Assembly (NCBI GenBank): GCA_963971425.1
Contig: OZ020519.1
Span: 9,750,028-9,814,027 of the forward strand
DNA: 64,000 nt
Source of the DNA: Bryoerythrophyllum caledonicum
Lineage: Eukaryota; Streptophyta; Bryopsida; Pottiales; Pottiaceae
Direction of reading: 5' to 3'
The position numbers were made by a program, and so were the translations under genes. Positions within the stretch are counted from its first letter, which is position 1; every line of letters starts with the position of its first letter. The notes beneath the pieces were generated by a model, which ran no database searches, was not told the DNA's origin, and worked only from the letters and a program-made list of their open reading frames with translations. This document shows, one piece after another, positions 33,904 through 45,225 of the stretch.

Positions 33904-34578
33904 GTGCACTTGCCTAAAAATCCCTTTAGATCAGCAAAGGCAAGAGAACCTTGGTACACTGTTGTGCTAGACTTGAAAGGATTTGTGGTTCATAGATCGT
34001 ACAATAAGGGGCGTAAAACTATTGCTAGATCCGAGTGTGCAAATTTTCTGAAGGTGCTGACAAATAAGGCTATTGTTGTGGTATGGAGCTCCGCCACGAG
34101 CCAAAACGATGATAGCATGTTACGGAAGGCTTTGGATAGTTCTATTATAAAGCTAGAAGACCTAACAGCTATGTCACAATCTTATATGACAGAGTTCAGC
34201 TTTTCCAGAGCAGAGAACAATGTTGAGAAGAAGTACATGCTCAAGGACCTCAAAAAAGTCAAGAAATTGTTGAGAACGTGGACCTTAGTATGACATTGCT
34301 CATTGACAACAACCTCGAGAAGAAACTCCACAACGATGAGTTTAGAGAGATTCATCCTCAAATGTAGAGAGGTGACTTGAAGGACAAATTCCTCATGAAC
34401 ACTATGCTTCCATGGCTCGAGAATATGTTTTCTTCAAACCTCTCTATGGCTGAATATGTTCGTAACCATCCCCTTGCGAGATGTCTGGTTGCTAGAGAAT
34501 TTAGGTCCATTGCGCTCGCTCAGAATATTATAATTGGGTATTCTCAAAAATGGAATTCCAAAGTTGAGGCATTTCATT
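33904..34578 (+). pseudogene. Broken FCP1/NIF-like (HAD) phosphatase domain, copy 1
   Basis: WYTVVLDLKGFVVHRSY aligns by eye with the DxDG catalytic motif of FCP1/small-CTD-phosphatase-like proteins, but the second Asp is Lys. Downstream lie FLKVLTNKAIVVVWSSAT (motif II region, V-WSS) and KDLKKVKKLL. After a +1/-1 shift near 34273 come ENVDLSMTLLIDNN (motif III normally has DD), a TAG stop after IHPQM near 34365, and DKFLMNTMLPWLENMFSSN. Two breaks and lost catalytic Asp residues indicate an inactive relic. The family assignment is from memory of motif order. Confidence 0.55.
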
Positions 34579-35014
34579 GACTACTCACTCTCATGGTGAT
34601 GTGTATATTTTGTATCTTTTGTTCCAATATAAACTTGTGGGATGTACCTCTACTTTATGAAACAATCTTCAATATTGTGGCCATTATCTCATTTTGAATA
34701 TTATTAATCACAATAACACTCTAAATTATTGTTAGGGTGGTAGGATCCTACGACCCTAAGGAATGTAGTAGTTAAGGATACTGTATGATTTTTGTAGTAT
34801 GGATTGCAGTGTCGTAGGATCCTACGACTCTCATGGAAGCAGTAGTTTAGAATCTTGTATAGTTGATTTTTTTTGGTATGGATGGCAGTGTGGTAGGATC
34901 CTACAATCCATGATGTTGTTTATAACTTCTATCTTTTTCTATGATCACAGCGACACGACGACATGATGAAAGTTATCATGTTGTCTTTAAACAAATCGCT
35001 TTGTTTCGAGCAAT

Positions 35015-35380
35015 ACGAAAACTGCACCCCGCAATCGGAACAACATTAAAGTTGAGTCTGGTCTCCAAGAGATCTTTAGAATACTTCTGAGGTCCTTCCA
35101 AGTTGGTATATGGTCGTCCATGGTCCACGCACGCCTGAAGAAGGTTCTTGAAGTCCTCCTCCCCGAAGACATAAGGTCAAGACGTCTTTTCTGTTATGGA
35201 TAAAACAAGTGATGAAGGCCACAATTGTATCCTTTCTGTGATAAGGTTCTTGGAAGACTCTCAACGGACCGGAAGACAAATCAATTTTGTCTTCCTGACA
35301 AAATGTTGATGGTTGATGACCAGTCGATAGGGCATGTCTTCACCGGAGACCTTGCTTGCTACTTTCTGGAGTCATGGCAT
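35015..35380 (+). pseudogene. Broken FCP1/NIF-like phosphatase domain, copy 2
   Basis: The frame TKTAPRNRNNIKVESGLQE continues into SFQVGIWSSMVHARLKKV and LEVLLPEDIRSRRLFCYG, then a stop at about 35195. After a gap and change of frame come YPFCDKVLGRLSTDRKTN and DKMLMVDDQSIGHV, matching the distal part of the same domain (VGIWSSM and the VDD motif). The N-terminal DxDG segment is not visible. A second decayed relic beside copy 1, diverged from it. Confidence 0.5.
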
Positions 35381-36039
35381 GGTAAAATGACCTTATTCAA
35401 TGCATGCAATGTCAAACCTACTATTGCAACAGTGTTGCTTCCGTTCATCCTTCCGCTGCAATCTTACGCCTCGGTGAAGGAGTATTTGCGGGGCACCAGA
35501 TGGATGGAAAGTTTAAACGTAGACTGCTTGAAACATGGTAGTTTCAGCGAGTGTTACAAACTTCGTAGTTGGTTCCCTACATTGAGTTTTTTAGCCGCTG
35601 GTTTTCATTCAGTTTATTCTATGAATAAAATGATCCATGGTCATTACCCGATTCTCCACGCCTATTTGGTTGCTTATTTCTTTTTTGTGTACTACATTGA
35701 TTTCCCTATATGTGCCGTTAGATCGTAGGATCCCACTATGTAAGCTATGTATCTTGAGCAAGTATTACAAAGTATGTAGCCGCTTCCCAACATTGAGTTC
35801 TTTAGCGGCTTGCTTTCATTTAATATATTCTATAAATAAAGTTGTTAGTGGTTATTACCCCCATTCTCCACGACTCATGGACTGCTTATTTGTTTGAAGT
35901 GTATTACATTGATTGCACTACATGTGTAGATAGATTGTAAGATCCCACTATGTTAGCTGTGTATCTTGGATCGCTAGATCCCACTACGTTGTTTGATGCC
36001 TTTTTGAACTTCATCCCTAATTGAAATTTGCAGTTACCC

Positions 36040-36500
36040 CTAATCTAGTTCTTTCTACTCCAATTTTAAAAGCTATAAAAAGGGTTTTGCATATTCAAAA
36101 AAATTGTGCAAGGAGTGGAAGTTCAGATATTGTTAATTTGCGTTATATTTTTTTGGTGAACTTAGTATGTTTTAGAATGAGAATCCAAATGGTCAATGAG
36201 AAGGTTTACACCACATAATGCTGCGGAAAAAATAAAAGTAAAAAATATGATGATCTCAAAGTTTTATGTAAAAAAGAAGAAGTGTTTTCGGTACCTTTAT
36301 CCAACAAAGTGTGACAATGTGTGAAAATGTTTGACTTGGATTTATATGCTTTTTTTCACTAAAGACAAGAATTTTTTTTGACCTTTGGAAAGGAAAAAAT
36401 ATTATTTGTTGTTATCAAAAATCTCACATTTAAAAGAGTGTCATAGCAAAAGTTTTGGAGTTGCCCGATGTGCCCACTCTCGCCATTTGAACTTCAAAAT
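36040..36500 (-). repeat. Dispersed repeat R, inverted copy
   Basis: Reverse complement of blocks in 51600-51810. Here GCCCACTCTCGCCATTTGAA and CACATTTAAAAGAGTGTCAT; there TTTCAAATGGTGAGAGGGGG and AGGACACTCTATTGAATGTG. Non-coding. Confidence 0.55.
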
Positions 36501-36735
36501 CCTATAACTTTCCCATTAAATGTTGGATTTAGGAAAAAATTGGACTCACACAAAGTTTTAGTAATGTCCATCTACATTAAAAATATCAAAGAAAATTGTT
36601 ATAAAATTACACCATAGGAACCTGCCCAAACCTTCTAAAGTCCCCCAGGGGACTCTTGGAAATTTTGGGGATTAAGTCCCCAATTATCACGTGGGTATTG
36701 ATGGTTCCTTACGTAAAGCAAAGAGATGCATAGGC

Positions 36736-36790
36736 CCCAAACCCTAAACCCAAACCTAAATCCTAACCTTAACCCTAACCCTAATCCCAA
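36736..36790. repeat. Interstitial telomere-like repeats
   Basis: CCAAACCCTAAACCCAAACC followed by CCTAACCTTAACCCTAACCC: degenerate CCCTAAA and CCCTAA units, about eight copies. Nothing else suggests a chromosome end. Confidence 0.75.
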
Positions 36791-37281
36791 CCAATGATAT
36801 CTTTGCCTCACTTTACAAATAACTTTTAATAGAATTCCATAAGCACATGTATGCTTTTGCTTCATCTCTCAAACCCCTCGCTTCCCGCTCTTGAGCTTAC
36901 CGACACCCCAAGGACTCTGTAACTTTCCCCTTGAGCCAATCACCTTCTCTCCCGAGAACAATGACTGCCCATTCATGAAGCCCCACTAAGTACAAGATTT
37001 GAAGCAAAAGCAATCTGATACCTAGGTGTTTCGAAGTAGACACCCGGCAATGCCCGGTCGATACCAGGGCGGGCATAAGGCAGAGGAGATCAAACAACAA
37101 GACGTTGTGGGCAACCGATGGCCGCCCTGCGAACGTCGGCTGATCTCCATGGCAGTGACCCGAGCTCGTCGTCGATAAGCCCACCTTCTCCGTCGACGAA
37201 TCCTCCCGCTCCGTCGAGAAATCGAGGACGGGGGAGGCAATGCATTTGTGAGCTTGGAGGGGGAAGAGGTCGTTGCGAGCG

Positions 37282-37971
37282 ATGGCGCCGTCGACAGCGA
37301 ACGGGCAGCAGAAGGCCGGGGCGGGGGCGGGGGCGGGGGCGCAGCACAAGGTGTATGTGGTGGAGCGGCGGGCTGAGTTTCGGGAGCTCAACGCGCCGAT
37401 AGAGCCGAGCGCAGGGGAGCAGCAGCCCTACGAGCCGGAGGTTTCGCATCTGGACTTCGCGTATCTGGACGAGAAGCAGGCGTACGCGACGGCGATCCGG
37501 GAGCAGATTCTGGAGTTGGACGAGGGCGGCGGTGGCGACGCGCGCCAGGTCGCGGCGCAGGCCAGTTTGTCGTTGAAGGAGCGGTTGAAGGCGATACACA
37601 AGCTCGTGGACGCGGCGGCGGAGACGCCCGTGGTGAAATTTGACGTGCTGGAGTTCCCGCTCGCGCCCGTGCAGCCGTTCCCCGAGGGCGACCTGCTCAA
37701 GGAGCTCGGGGATCAGTCGGACTCCGAGGATATCGAGGAGGAGGACGAGGAGGAGGAGGAGGAGGTCGAGCTCGGCGAGGAGGACGAGGAGGAGGAGGGA
37801 GAGGAGGGCGTCGAGGAAGAGGAGGTCGAGGGAGAGGAGGAGGACGACGACGACGACGAGGCCGAGGATGATCTTGAAGACTTAGACGACGAGGACGAGG
37901 GCGAGGAGGTCGACGACGACGAGGACGACGACTCCGATGCCGGGCCGCAAACCAAGAAGCAAAGAAAGTAG
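37282..37971 (+). CDS. Very acidic single-exon protein, 229 aa, putative nuclear
   Basis: ATG at 37282 in GCGATGG context. N-terminus MAPSTANGQQKAGAGAGAGA, then a structured-looking part (residues about 28-145: HKVYVVERRAEFRELNAP, HLDFAYLDEKQAYATAIREQ, SLSLKERLKAIHKLVDAAAE, VVKFDVLEFPLAPVQPFPEG). A Glu/Asp-rich tail follows (about 150-220), and the C-terminus KKQRK is a likely nuclear localisation signal. Coding GC is far above the surroundings. I do not recognise the family. Acidic tails like this occur in histone chaperones and nucleolar proteins, but that is only analogy. The ordered N-terminal region and the GC-rich 5' leader (37100-37281) favour a real gene over a composition artefact. 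Confidence 0.7.
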   Translation: MAPSTANGQQKAGAGAGAGAQHKVYVVERRAEFRELNAPIEPSAGEQQPYEPEVSHLDFAYLDEKQAYATAIREQILELDEGGGGDARQVAAQASLSLKERLKAIHKLVDAAAETPVVKFDVLEFPLAPVQPFPEGDLLKELGDQSDSEDIEEEDEEEEEEVELGEEDEEEEGEEGVEEEEVEGEEEDDDDDEAEDDLEDLDDEDEGEEVDDDEDDDSDAGPQTKKQRK

Positions 37972-39280
37972 ATCTTGTTGTTTGCTGTTCTCTCTCGCGC
38001 CGGGAGGGGAAGCGGCGGACGTACCTGTTTTGGCTTCTGTGGAAGCGGTCCGAGTTGCGACTCGTCGTTGTTGCGTCTCGCTCGCCCGGAGGAAGTCGTC
38101 TCACTCACACTCGTGTAGATGTTGAGTCCTTGTGTGAAGCATATGCTAGGGAGAGGAGGGGAGACGACCTGAGCAGTCACGGCTAGTTGTAAAGAGGATG
38201 ATAGACAGGGTAGGGTGTTCGGCGCCAGCCTATGGTGATACGGCGGCCGGCCTTCCCACGCTTAGCTTGTAGATTGGTTTTTTGTGTTTTGACACTTGGA
38301 AGAGATGGCCGCTTTGTGAGATAACCTGGGCTTGTGATGTTAGTGTTTGGTGAACCTGGTCTTTTTGTGCACCACAGGTGCGAGCGCGGGTTGTCGTTGC
38401 GTGGACACATTCACCTCTGCGCCTCCGGCTTCCATGGGGGATCTTTTTCAGGAAAGCGCTGCGTGTGATGTTCTCGCTCATATAAGTTCCGGTTGTGGCC
38501 ACGGCGAAGCTTGTCTTCATCTCATAATTTCATTTTCTCTTTATCTCCATCTTTGTGTTGAGTGTTGTGATTTGTTTTAGGAAAAGCCGCTACAGTACTG
38601 TGCCTCAGATACGGTTTGTGTAGTAAGATCCTTGAAATCCTACTTTTGGCCATAACCAGGGACTTCTTGTGCTTGTCGGTAACCATATCTTCTGATTCTC
38701 ATCTTCTGACTCAACGCACATAGAATAACTAAACGGCCTGTGGATTGGGTTAAATGGACTGTGGACGTTGATGCAGAAGCGGCGTACGTCACCAAGGTCC
38801 GCTAAGTAATCATCGGCAACAATCCAACGCTTGAAGCGTCTTCTGGAGAGCCTCATCACTGTTCCGTGTCAGACCATAAGTACGATAGGTACAACACATA
38901 ACGATCGCTTCTCTGCTTCAACTCCCATGTCTTAAAGTCCAGTCAATTGATTTCCAAATCTATCCCATGTCCTCCAAGGTGGTCCAAATTAGCAACAAAA
39001 TCCTGGAACTGTTGACTGATCCTCAGGGGTACCTCCGAAGAATAATACATGATCACTGCAGTAGCTCTTACAGCTCTTGTTTAGGGTACCTGCTTCATCC
39101 TGTTTGAATGTAGAGTACTGTGGGCCTGACTAGTATTAATCAAATATTTCCGAACATTACTCATGACATCGCTTCTTTCATGGCAACAGACTTCTTTCAG
39201 TTGTGATGATAAATTAGCAAAATTCTAGGGTGAAAAGACGTGCAAATTTGACTCGAGTCGTCTCTGGATTGATTGATTAC
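37972..39280. other. 3' flank of the acidic-protein gene and intergenic DNA
   Basis: Moderately GC-rich up to about 38600, plausibly 3' UTR of the upstream gene. No further gene is recognised, and no canonical AATAAA could be assigned with confidence. Confidence 0.4.
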
Positions 39281-40631
39281 TCAAAGAAAGTTAGTACATT
39301 CCATCATCCGAGAAAGTATGTGTGCACTGGCATCTTCATCTGAATCACTGCTGCTGGAGTATGAAGCGCTTGCCGTGTCCCAGCCCACCACGTACCTCAC
39401 CACCTGCAACAAGAAACTTTGAGCTTCTGATCAAAGAAAATGAAAAAAAATAAAGATGTAAGTTACTGCCACCTTCAAATGATTTTCATGGCATGAGAGA
39501 CATACCTCGCTGACAGACATGGGTTTAGGTGAGTGATGCTCTAATGTCTGATTCCTTGCAACACACCTGCCTTTTGCAGACACCGAAGGCGGTTGTTCCA
39601 ACCATAGCATTCCTTCACAAACTGGACAGAAAGCTCTATTTGACGTGAACAAAAGTGATGGCCCATCTGCAAGAAAAAACCCGGTCACGTACAAGCATAC
39701 ACTAGAACCCTAAAACCACAAGTTCACAGAAAACCCTATCCTCCAACGTACCTTTCGAAGCAAGGTGGAAAGCTTTGCGCCAACAACCTGGTCGCTGTTC
39801 GAAGACCTGCTCCTCAGTAGCTTCAGCAAGATGAGCTCTAGGGTTTGGAGTACCAAAGAGATACAAATAGTGGTTACGCCACAGCGTGTCATCACTGGCG
39901 GCAATATTCCACTCCCTGCACCAGAGAATTTGTAAGATGCTCCCACACACCACCAAAAATTCTACAGTGTTTCTAGAATGTAAGGTTTGAGAGTTGCCTG
40001 CAAACCGCAGACGCTGCGGTCAACGAGCGCGCATCCAAATGTGCAAACACATGTCGCAGTGCGTCCCCGGAGAGCGCGAAGCATTCTGTCACAGTGCAAG
40101 ACGGTCAGCCTTTGAAGAGTTTCTTTTTTCTTGAGCCGTAAGAGATGGTGGCAAGTATACCGAGCAGAGGCGCAGGGTTTTCCTGCCGTGCAGCGCTGGC
40201 GGATTGATATTCCTGAGCTGCGGAAGCACGCCGGTGCTCGGGAAACAGATCCTGTACCGTTTGCAGCAACGACGTCGCAGCGCCAAGGTGCCGGCTGTGA
40301 TTCGCCATCCTGCAACCACAGCTCTGTCATGCTCTCCCTAGATCTCTCCACACAAACACACAGAGTACGGACCTCGACAGACTGCGAAACGCGTGGACGA
40401 CGTGGTCGTAGAGCAGCGCCTGCAGCGGTTTCGGCGCGTAGACGTAGGCGCCTCTCAGGACGCACCGGAGCTCCCGGCACGCCTCTGCGTAATCGCCCCT
40501 GCACACAAGATAGGTGTCGAATCAGTGACGGAAACTCAAACCCTAGCTCGACGTCTCGACGTGCGCTGATGGCTTACGTACCTGCGACAGATCGCCTTGT
40601 GCAGCTGTAACGATTCATAACGACGCTGCAT
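39281..40631 (-). CDS. F-box protein, At5g52880-like (7 exons, 286 aa)
   Basis: Exons in transcript order: 40631-40582, 40498-40373, 40309-40161, 40085-39998, 39915-39752, 39666-39506, 39403-39281 (861 nt, all phases agree). Start is MQRRYESLQLHKAICRR. Residues 17-60 (ACRELRCVLRGAYVYAPK, LQALLYDHVVHAFRSLS) match the helical N-terminus I recall for the Arabidopsis At5g52880 family. The F-box core spans about 109-142: LSGDALRHVFAHLDARSLTA, ASAVCR, then EWNIAASDDTLW across the exon 4/5 junction. Later come CPVC (206-209) with Cys227 and His236/237, a possible zinc site, and a Ser/Asp tail (SSSSDSDEDA). It would act as an SCF ubiquitin-ligase adaptor through SKP1; the substrate is unknown. Intron 4 appears to use a GC donor (CAG/GCAACT). 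Confidence 0.85.
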
Positions 40632-41178
40632 ACTTATGGAGATTGCAGACGTGATATGAAGAACTTTCTGCCGTCGAGGAGTGATCTTGCAAGTGTGCCG
40701 CTCCTCGCTGCTTGCGCTTGCTGTGGTCGAAGATTAAATGCTTGCGATGCATCGAGAGTACAGAGCTCGCACTGGTTTTCGACGAGCGTCAGCGTCTTCC
40801 ACCCAGTGCTGCTGTCGCTACGCTCTTGCTGGAGGATCAATCCCACGACCCGGCAAGCCTCGTCGAGATGTCCAGGGTTTCATCCTGAGCATCTGCCATG
40901 CGTGAGGTTCTCGCGCGAGAGGGAGAGCCCCCTCATTCGTTTCCTCCACTACTTGTCGCGCCTCATCGTTGTCTCGTTCGGCATTTCCGGTCGCAATTTG
41001 AGTTTCGGAGTGCCGCTGTGCTCTCTCGCGGTTGTGGCCGCCGGCTTCGATGAGGATTTATGGCCACAACTGCGTGCAAGTCGACTTCGCGGAGAGGATG
41101 CTCGACGAAGGAGCAATTGCAGATGGCTGTGCTCCTACTTCAAATTTTTTTGGCAGCGAGCGCATGGCGCCTTGTGTA
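40632..41178. other. Upstream region of the F-box gene
   Basis: GC-richer than average. Long open frames exist on both strands (plus strand 40656-41273; minus strand up to about 40860 reading HLDEACRVVGLILQQERS), but neither has a recognisable domain nor a clear start. I treat it as promoter and 5' leader; a short divergent gene is not excluded. Confidence 0.4.
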
Positions 41179-41358
41179 TTAAGGTATGCCCCCATAAAAC
41201 CGACAAGTTAAGGAATGTGCATATATGGAGAGAGGAGATAATTATACTATTATTTTTCAGTGATAGCCAATAGAATTACAATTCCCACCCAAGTGATTTC
41301 ATATTTTTTCGATGAAAACTGAATAAGTTATGAATTTTCAAACTGCGCAGCCGTGTTA

Positions 41359-44300
41359 AGGTAGACGACCTGTTTCTGATCACCTTAAGCAATTCAGCAT
41401 ACTTCCGGTGGAGTAACGAATAGGCAAAAAAATTTGCAGTGTAGGGAAATAGATTTGAAGAAGGTCACATATTTTTGAACAAATGTTGGGGCAATATTGA
41501 ATTTTCTATGAATTTTCAAAGTGAAGATTCTCTCCAACACGTTCTCGCAATATAGGCTGACCTATTTCCAAGGACTGTAAAACTAGATTTCGATATTGGT
41601 GCTACTTCATATCAAGAACACATGATAACCAAAAATCAAACTCTCTTGCTATTGGAACTGAACACCATGTGAACTTTATACTGCGCTAGTAAAACCAAAA
41701 TTAATGTGAACCAAGCAGCCTGGTTCCAGGAGCATGAAACCCGGAGGTCGTCATGACCATTCCCTATTACCGGCCAGCCAGCTCCCCAATCCCGCCCAGC
41801 TGGAATGCGAAACCAAACCCCATGGCCATTCCACTCCCATGCACCCTGACCAAGCCCGCTCGGAGAACCTTTTCTCTCTGTTTCCCGCCCAACGGCCACG
41901 GCTGGTCGGCAACGTCTCTATGCTAGTGCTCTCTGCGAGGAGGGAGCGGCTATGGTTGAGGATGCATGGTTGTAGTTGGATATGGGAGGGGGAATTGAGG
42001 CATGGCGCTCAAGTGGGGAAGCATGGCTGACGGTTGAGACGACAACGTAGATTGCAGAGGTGCGCCAAATCCATGGAATGGGTGATTGAATACAAACTAA
42101 CCATTGGAGGAAGATGCATACGCTGCGGGGTGTTGGTTGAAGAATGAGAAATCTGCTTGCTGCGCCTGCATGTCGACGTTGGGGCTTCTCACGTCCTCGC
42201 CGCCGCCACCTCGCACAGGGCAAGAGTTAGTTTGTCAGGCCTCTGCGCTCTCCGCCGCCATGGAAACCTCTGGACGCCGTGACTCCTTCCTTCCAGGCCC
42301 CCTGGCCGCCTTCAACGCGCGCTCACGCGCGAGCAGCGCTACGCGCTTCGCTTTGATCCGCGCGGCCTCCTCCTGCTCGAGCGCCTTCGCATGTACAGCC
42401 TCTTCGCGCTCCTGCGCATTCCTTGCCTGAGCTTCGGCCAACTCAACTGCGCGGGCTTCCCTCTGCCGCCGCTCTCCTTCGCGTTCCAAGACCTTCCTCC
42501 GTTTCGTTTCTTCCTTCTCAATTCGATTTCTTTCCTTCGCTCTGGCCGCTTCTTCCTTCTTCTCTTGCAATTGTTCAACTGCGCTCACATAAATGTCTGA
42601 TGTGAGCATGACGGACTTTGTGAAATCCACGATTGAGTCGATGAATCGTCGTCGTGGGGCTCTTGTTGTGATAGTAGGAAGTTTTAAAAAACGCGTGATA
42701 GACTCCGGGTTGCTTACGGTGGGATCGAGCCCTATTGCCTTCTCGGCGATGGCGAGATCAGAGGTATGAGCATCGACAAAAAAATGCGATACAGTGGAGG
42801 CGAGAACTTGGTCTAGCTCGGCTGTAATATCGACTCCTCCGGAACCAGGTAAGTGCTCGTCGGTACCACTCCCGACAGAGTCCGGTTGGTCGTGTTCATG
42901 GCCGTGAAGTTGCTGGTCCAGTCTCTACTCATCGTCTTACTGGTCGTGTCCATCGTCGTCCTACTCGTCGTCTTGCTGCTCGTAGGCTGCACTCGGCCCC
43001 AGATGAACATTCAAGGCGTCCCTGTTAAAGGGTAAAATGTCGGTGCTACTAAAGCCTTTTTTGATGTTGTGGGGGGTTAATGCCCTCCTCAACGCCAATG
43101 ACACCCAATGCGCAAGCGTCTGTTTTGTAGCAGGTTGGTTGAGGTTGCGAGAAGTCCAGAAATCTCTATACTCCTTGAAGAATGTCTTGAATGGCTTAAA
43201 TACGCTCACGTCTAATGGCTACATTGCGTGAGATGTATGGCTTGGTAGAATTAATAGGTCAAGTCCGGCGTTGCGTGCTTCCTGAACCACATCCAAAGTA
43301 ATATGACTTGCATGACCATCAAGTATGAGCAAGTGTCTCTAATCAATAGAAATGCCATCCATCCGTCGCACACTTTCTATAAAGTGGGAAATCCAAGCAC
43401 TGAAGAGATAGCTAGTCATCCAAGCTCTTGGTTGCATGGACATAGTAGCTCCTGGTTCACAACGTTCTATGTAATTTTGTCGAAAACGCATGCCTTTGAA
43501 CACATAAAATGATGGTATCGCTAACCTAGCTGCATTCATGCAGACAAGAACCGAGAGCCATTCTCTCTGATTGAGAACGATCGAGTGGACACGACGAGAA
43601 CCCCTGCGCGCAATGACAATATCGCCGCCATTTCTTCCCGCTTGCACGTCCGTCTCATCACAGTTCCACACGCGTTCTGAAGGATATATATATAAGGTAT
43701 ACAAGTGATATAAATTGTCATAAAAACTCTGCACATTTTCTTTGCATAATCCATTTGCCCTTGCTACCTCTAGTGCCTGCGACACCCTTAGTGTGAGGTC
43801 GGGATGCCGGTGCTTATACCACCGTAACCAGCCATCCTCCGGTATTCCATTCTTGAATAGCGTGACCATGTCCTTGGTTATTTCGAATACCTTCATTTTT
43901 ATCGATGGGACTGAAACCGAGGCCTCTCTGACACATATTGACCAGGTATGCAACAATCAGCTCTTTTTCAGCCGGACTGAGCACACCCGCAGGACCTCTC
44001 TTTCTAGACTTCCTCTCACCATAACACCACTCCCTGAATGTTGAATACGGAATGCCATGGCACTGGGAGGCTTGCCGCATGCTCATACCTTCATCATAAG
44101 TTGTAAGCCCTCGTGCCATTTGCTCCTTTCTCCATTGCTGATTTTTTTTGAACTTTAAGCTCTTCTCCTCAATGCTTGTTGTCGAGGTCTTTGCTCACTG
44201 CTCTGCTGCATGTTGGTGCTCACAGGATCTGCCAGGTCGGTGATATCTTCCACGGATTGTGTCGATGTGGCTTGATGTTGGGCACCGGCTCTCATGTTGC

Positions 44301-45225
44301 GATGACCATGGCTAGACAGTGGGTTCGTGAAAACGGATACACCCCTTGGTGTGAAACATCGACCCTGTTGTATGCCGCCGAAGCCTTGGTTGTTGTCATG
44401 CGTGGCCTTGGAGCGTTGCACCCTGCTTCGGAAGCCCACGCTCTGTCCGCCCTTGAGCCCTGCGATGATGTAGCTCGAGCCCTTCGTGAATCTCTCAAGT
44501 CATGGACTGCCTGCAACGGTGTGTAGTCGAACTGGCGCTCTTTGATGGGAGTCTCCTCATCATTCTGGCTACTGTTTCCATCCTACACTCCAAAACCGTC
44601 ACCAATCTCTCGGTTGGGAGCAAACTCCTCATTGTTCTCCTCATCAGTAACTAGCATGTGATCACTCTCCTCATAGTGCTCGTTTCTAGTGAAACTCTGA
44701 GGTGCCATGCTGCACCGTTGAAAGGCACTCCTGAACTAAAAATTCTGAATACAAATCCACTCAATGCTATGTGGTTGAGAGTCGAAGCTTCAATATTGTG
44801 TGCAAGATGTGGCTTGAGTACAGGGCGCCCCATTGTCGCTCTCTTATTCACTTATTACCAAGATATGGATCTTGATTTTTTGCTCAGAAGTGTCTAGATT
44901 ACCATTAATTTCGGAAAGTGATTTTGTTAATTTTGTTGGGTCATGCTCAACCACTCTCACCCCAAATCTTGCACGCCCAAAGTTAGATCATCAACTCTGA
45001 CGCCGCCCATTCCAGTTCATGCACATGATAGTTATCATAATAACTCGGTAACAAGTTTCCATTCTCGGCGCCAGCCATTTCATATTAAGAGGAAACCAAC
45101 ATCTTGTCATCCTAGAAACATGTTTCCGTCATCGTTTACGAATGAATTCAAAAATAATGCAAGGTAATTCACGGAAATAGGTCGCCCTATACTGCATGAT
45201 TTGATTGGAAACATGTCGTCTACCT
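41359..45225 (-). mobile_element. pogo/Tigger-type transposon, 3867 bp
   Basis: The terminal inverted repeat AGGTAGACGACCTGTTTC at the left matches GGAAACATGTCGTCTACCT at the right with one clear mismatch. It is flanked by TA on both sides (41357-41358 and 45226-45227), the target duplication of the Tc1/mariner/pogo superfamily. It carries one broken transposase gene on the minus strand, a 1.1-kb region before it, and about 0.9 kb after it without a recognised gene. The empty site is reconstructable from related MITEs, so the boundaries are firm. Confidence 0.92.
42235..44119 (-). pseudogene. pogo/CENP-B-type DDE transposase, broken
   Basis: Starts MARGLTTYDEGMSMRQASQC with a helix-turn-helix (HGIPYSTFREWCYG). 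It then has the second DNA-binding part (DGWLRWYKHRHPDL) and the DDE domain: first Asp in VWNCDET, second in LLILDGHASHITLD, third in PLDVSVFKPFK. The C-terminal region is a long charged coiled coil (EKKEEAARAKERNRIEKEE). Breaks: a frameshift at an A-run near 43905 (GFSPI then KMKVFEITKDMV), a TAG at about 43338 before RHLLILDG, another TAG within HAM-stop-PLDV at about 43215, and further stops near 42930-42960. The catalytic residues are still readable, so inactivation looks recent. Confidence 0.88.

Noticed and set aside
37697..38180. Ser- and Arg/Pro-rich frames on the minus strand
   Set aside because: Shadows of the GAG/GAC repeats that encode the acidic tail of the plus-strand protein.
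40634..40860. Minus-strand frame reading HLDEACRVVGLILQQERS upstream of the F-box ATG, considered as an extra 5' exon
   Set aside because: It ends in a stop before the F-box start, and no donor/acceptor pair joins it in phase; the MQRRY start fits the family's short N-terminus.
40656..41273. 205-aa open frame on the plus strand
   Set aside because: No domain recognised; it overlaps the F-box gene's upstream region and runs into a MITE, so its 3' end is transposon sequence.
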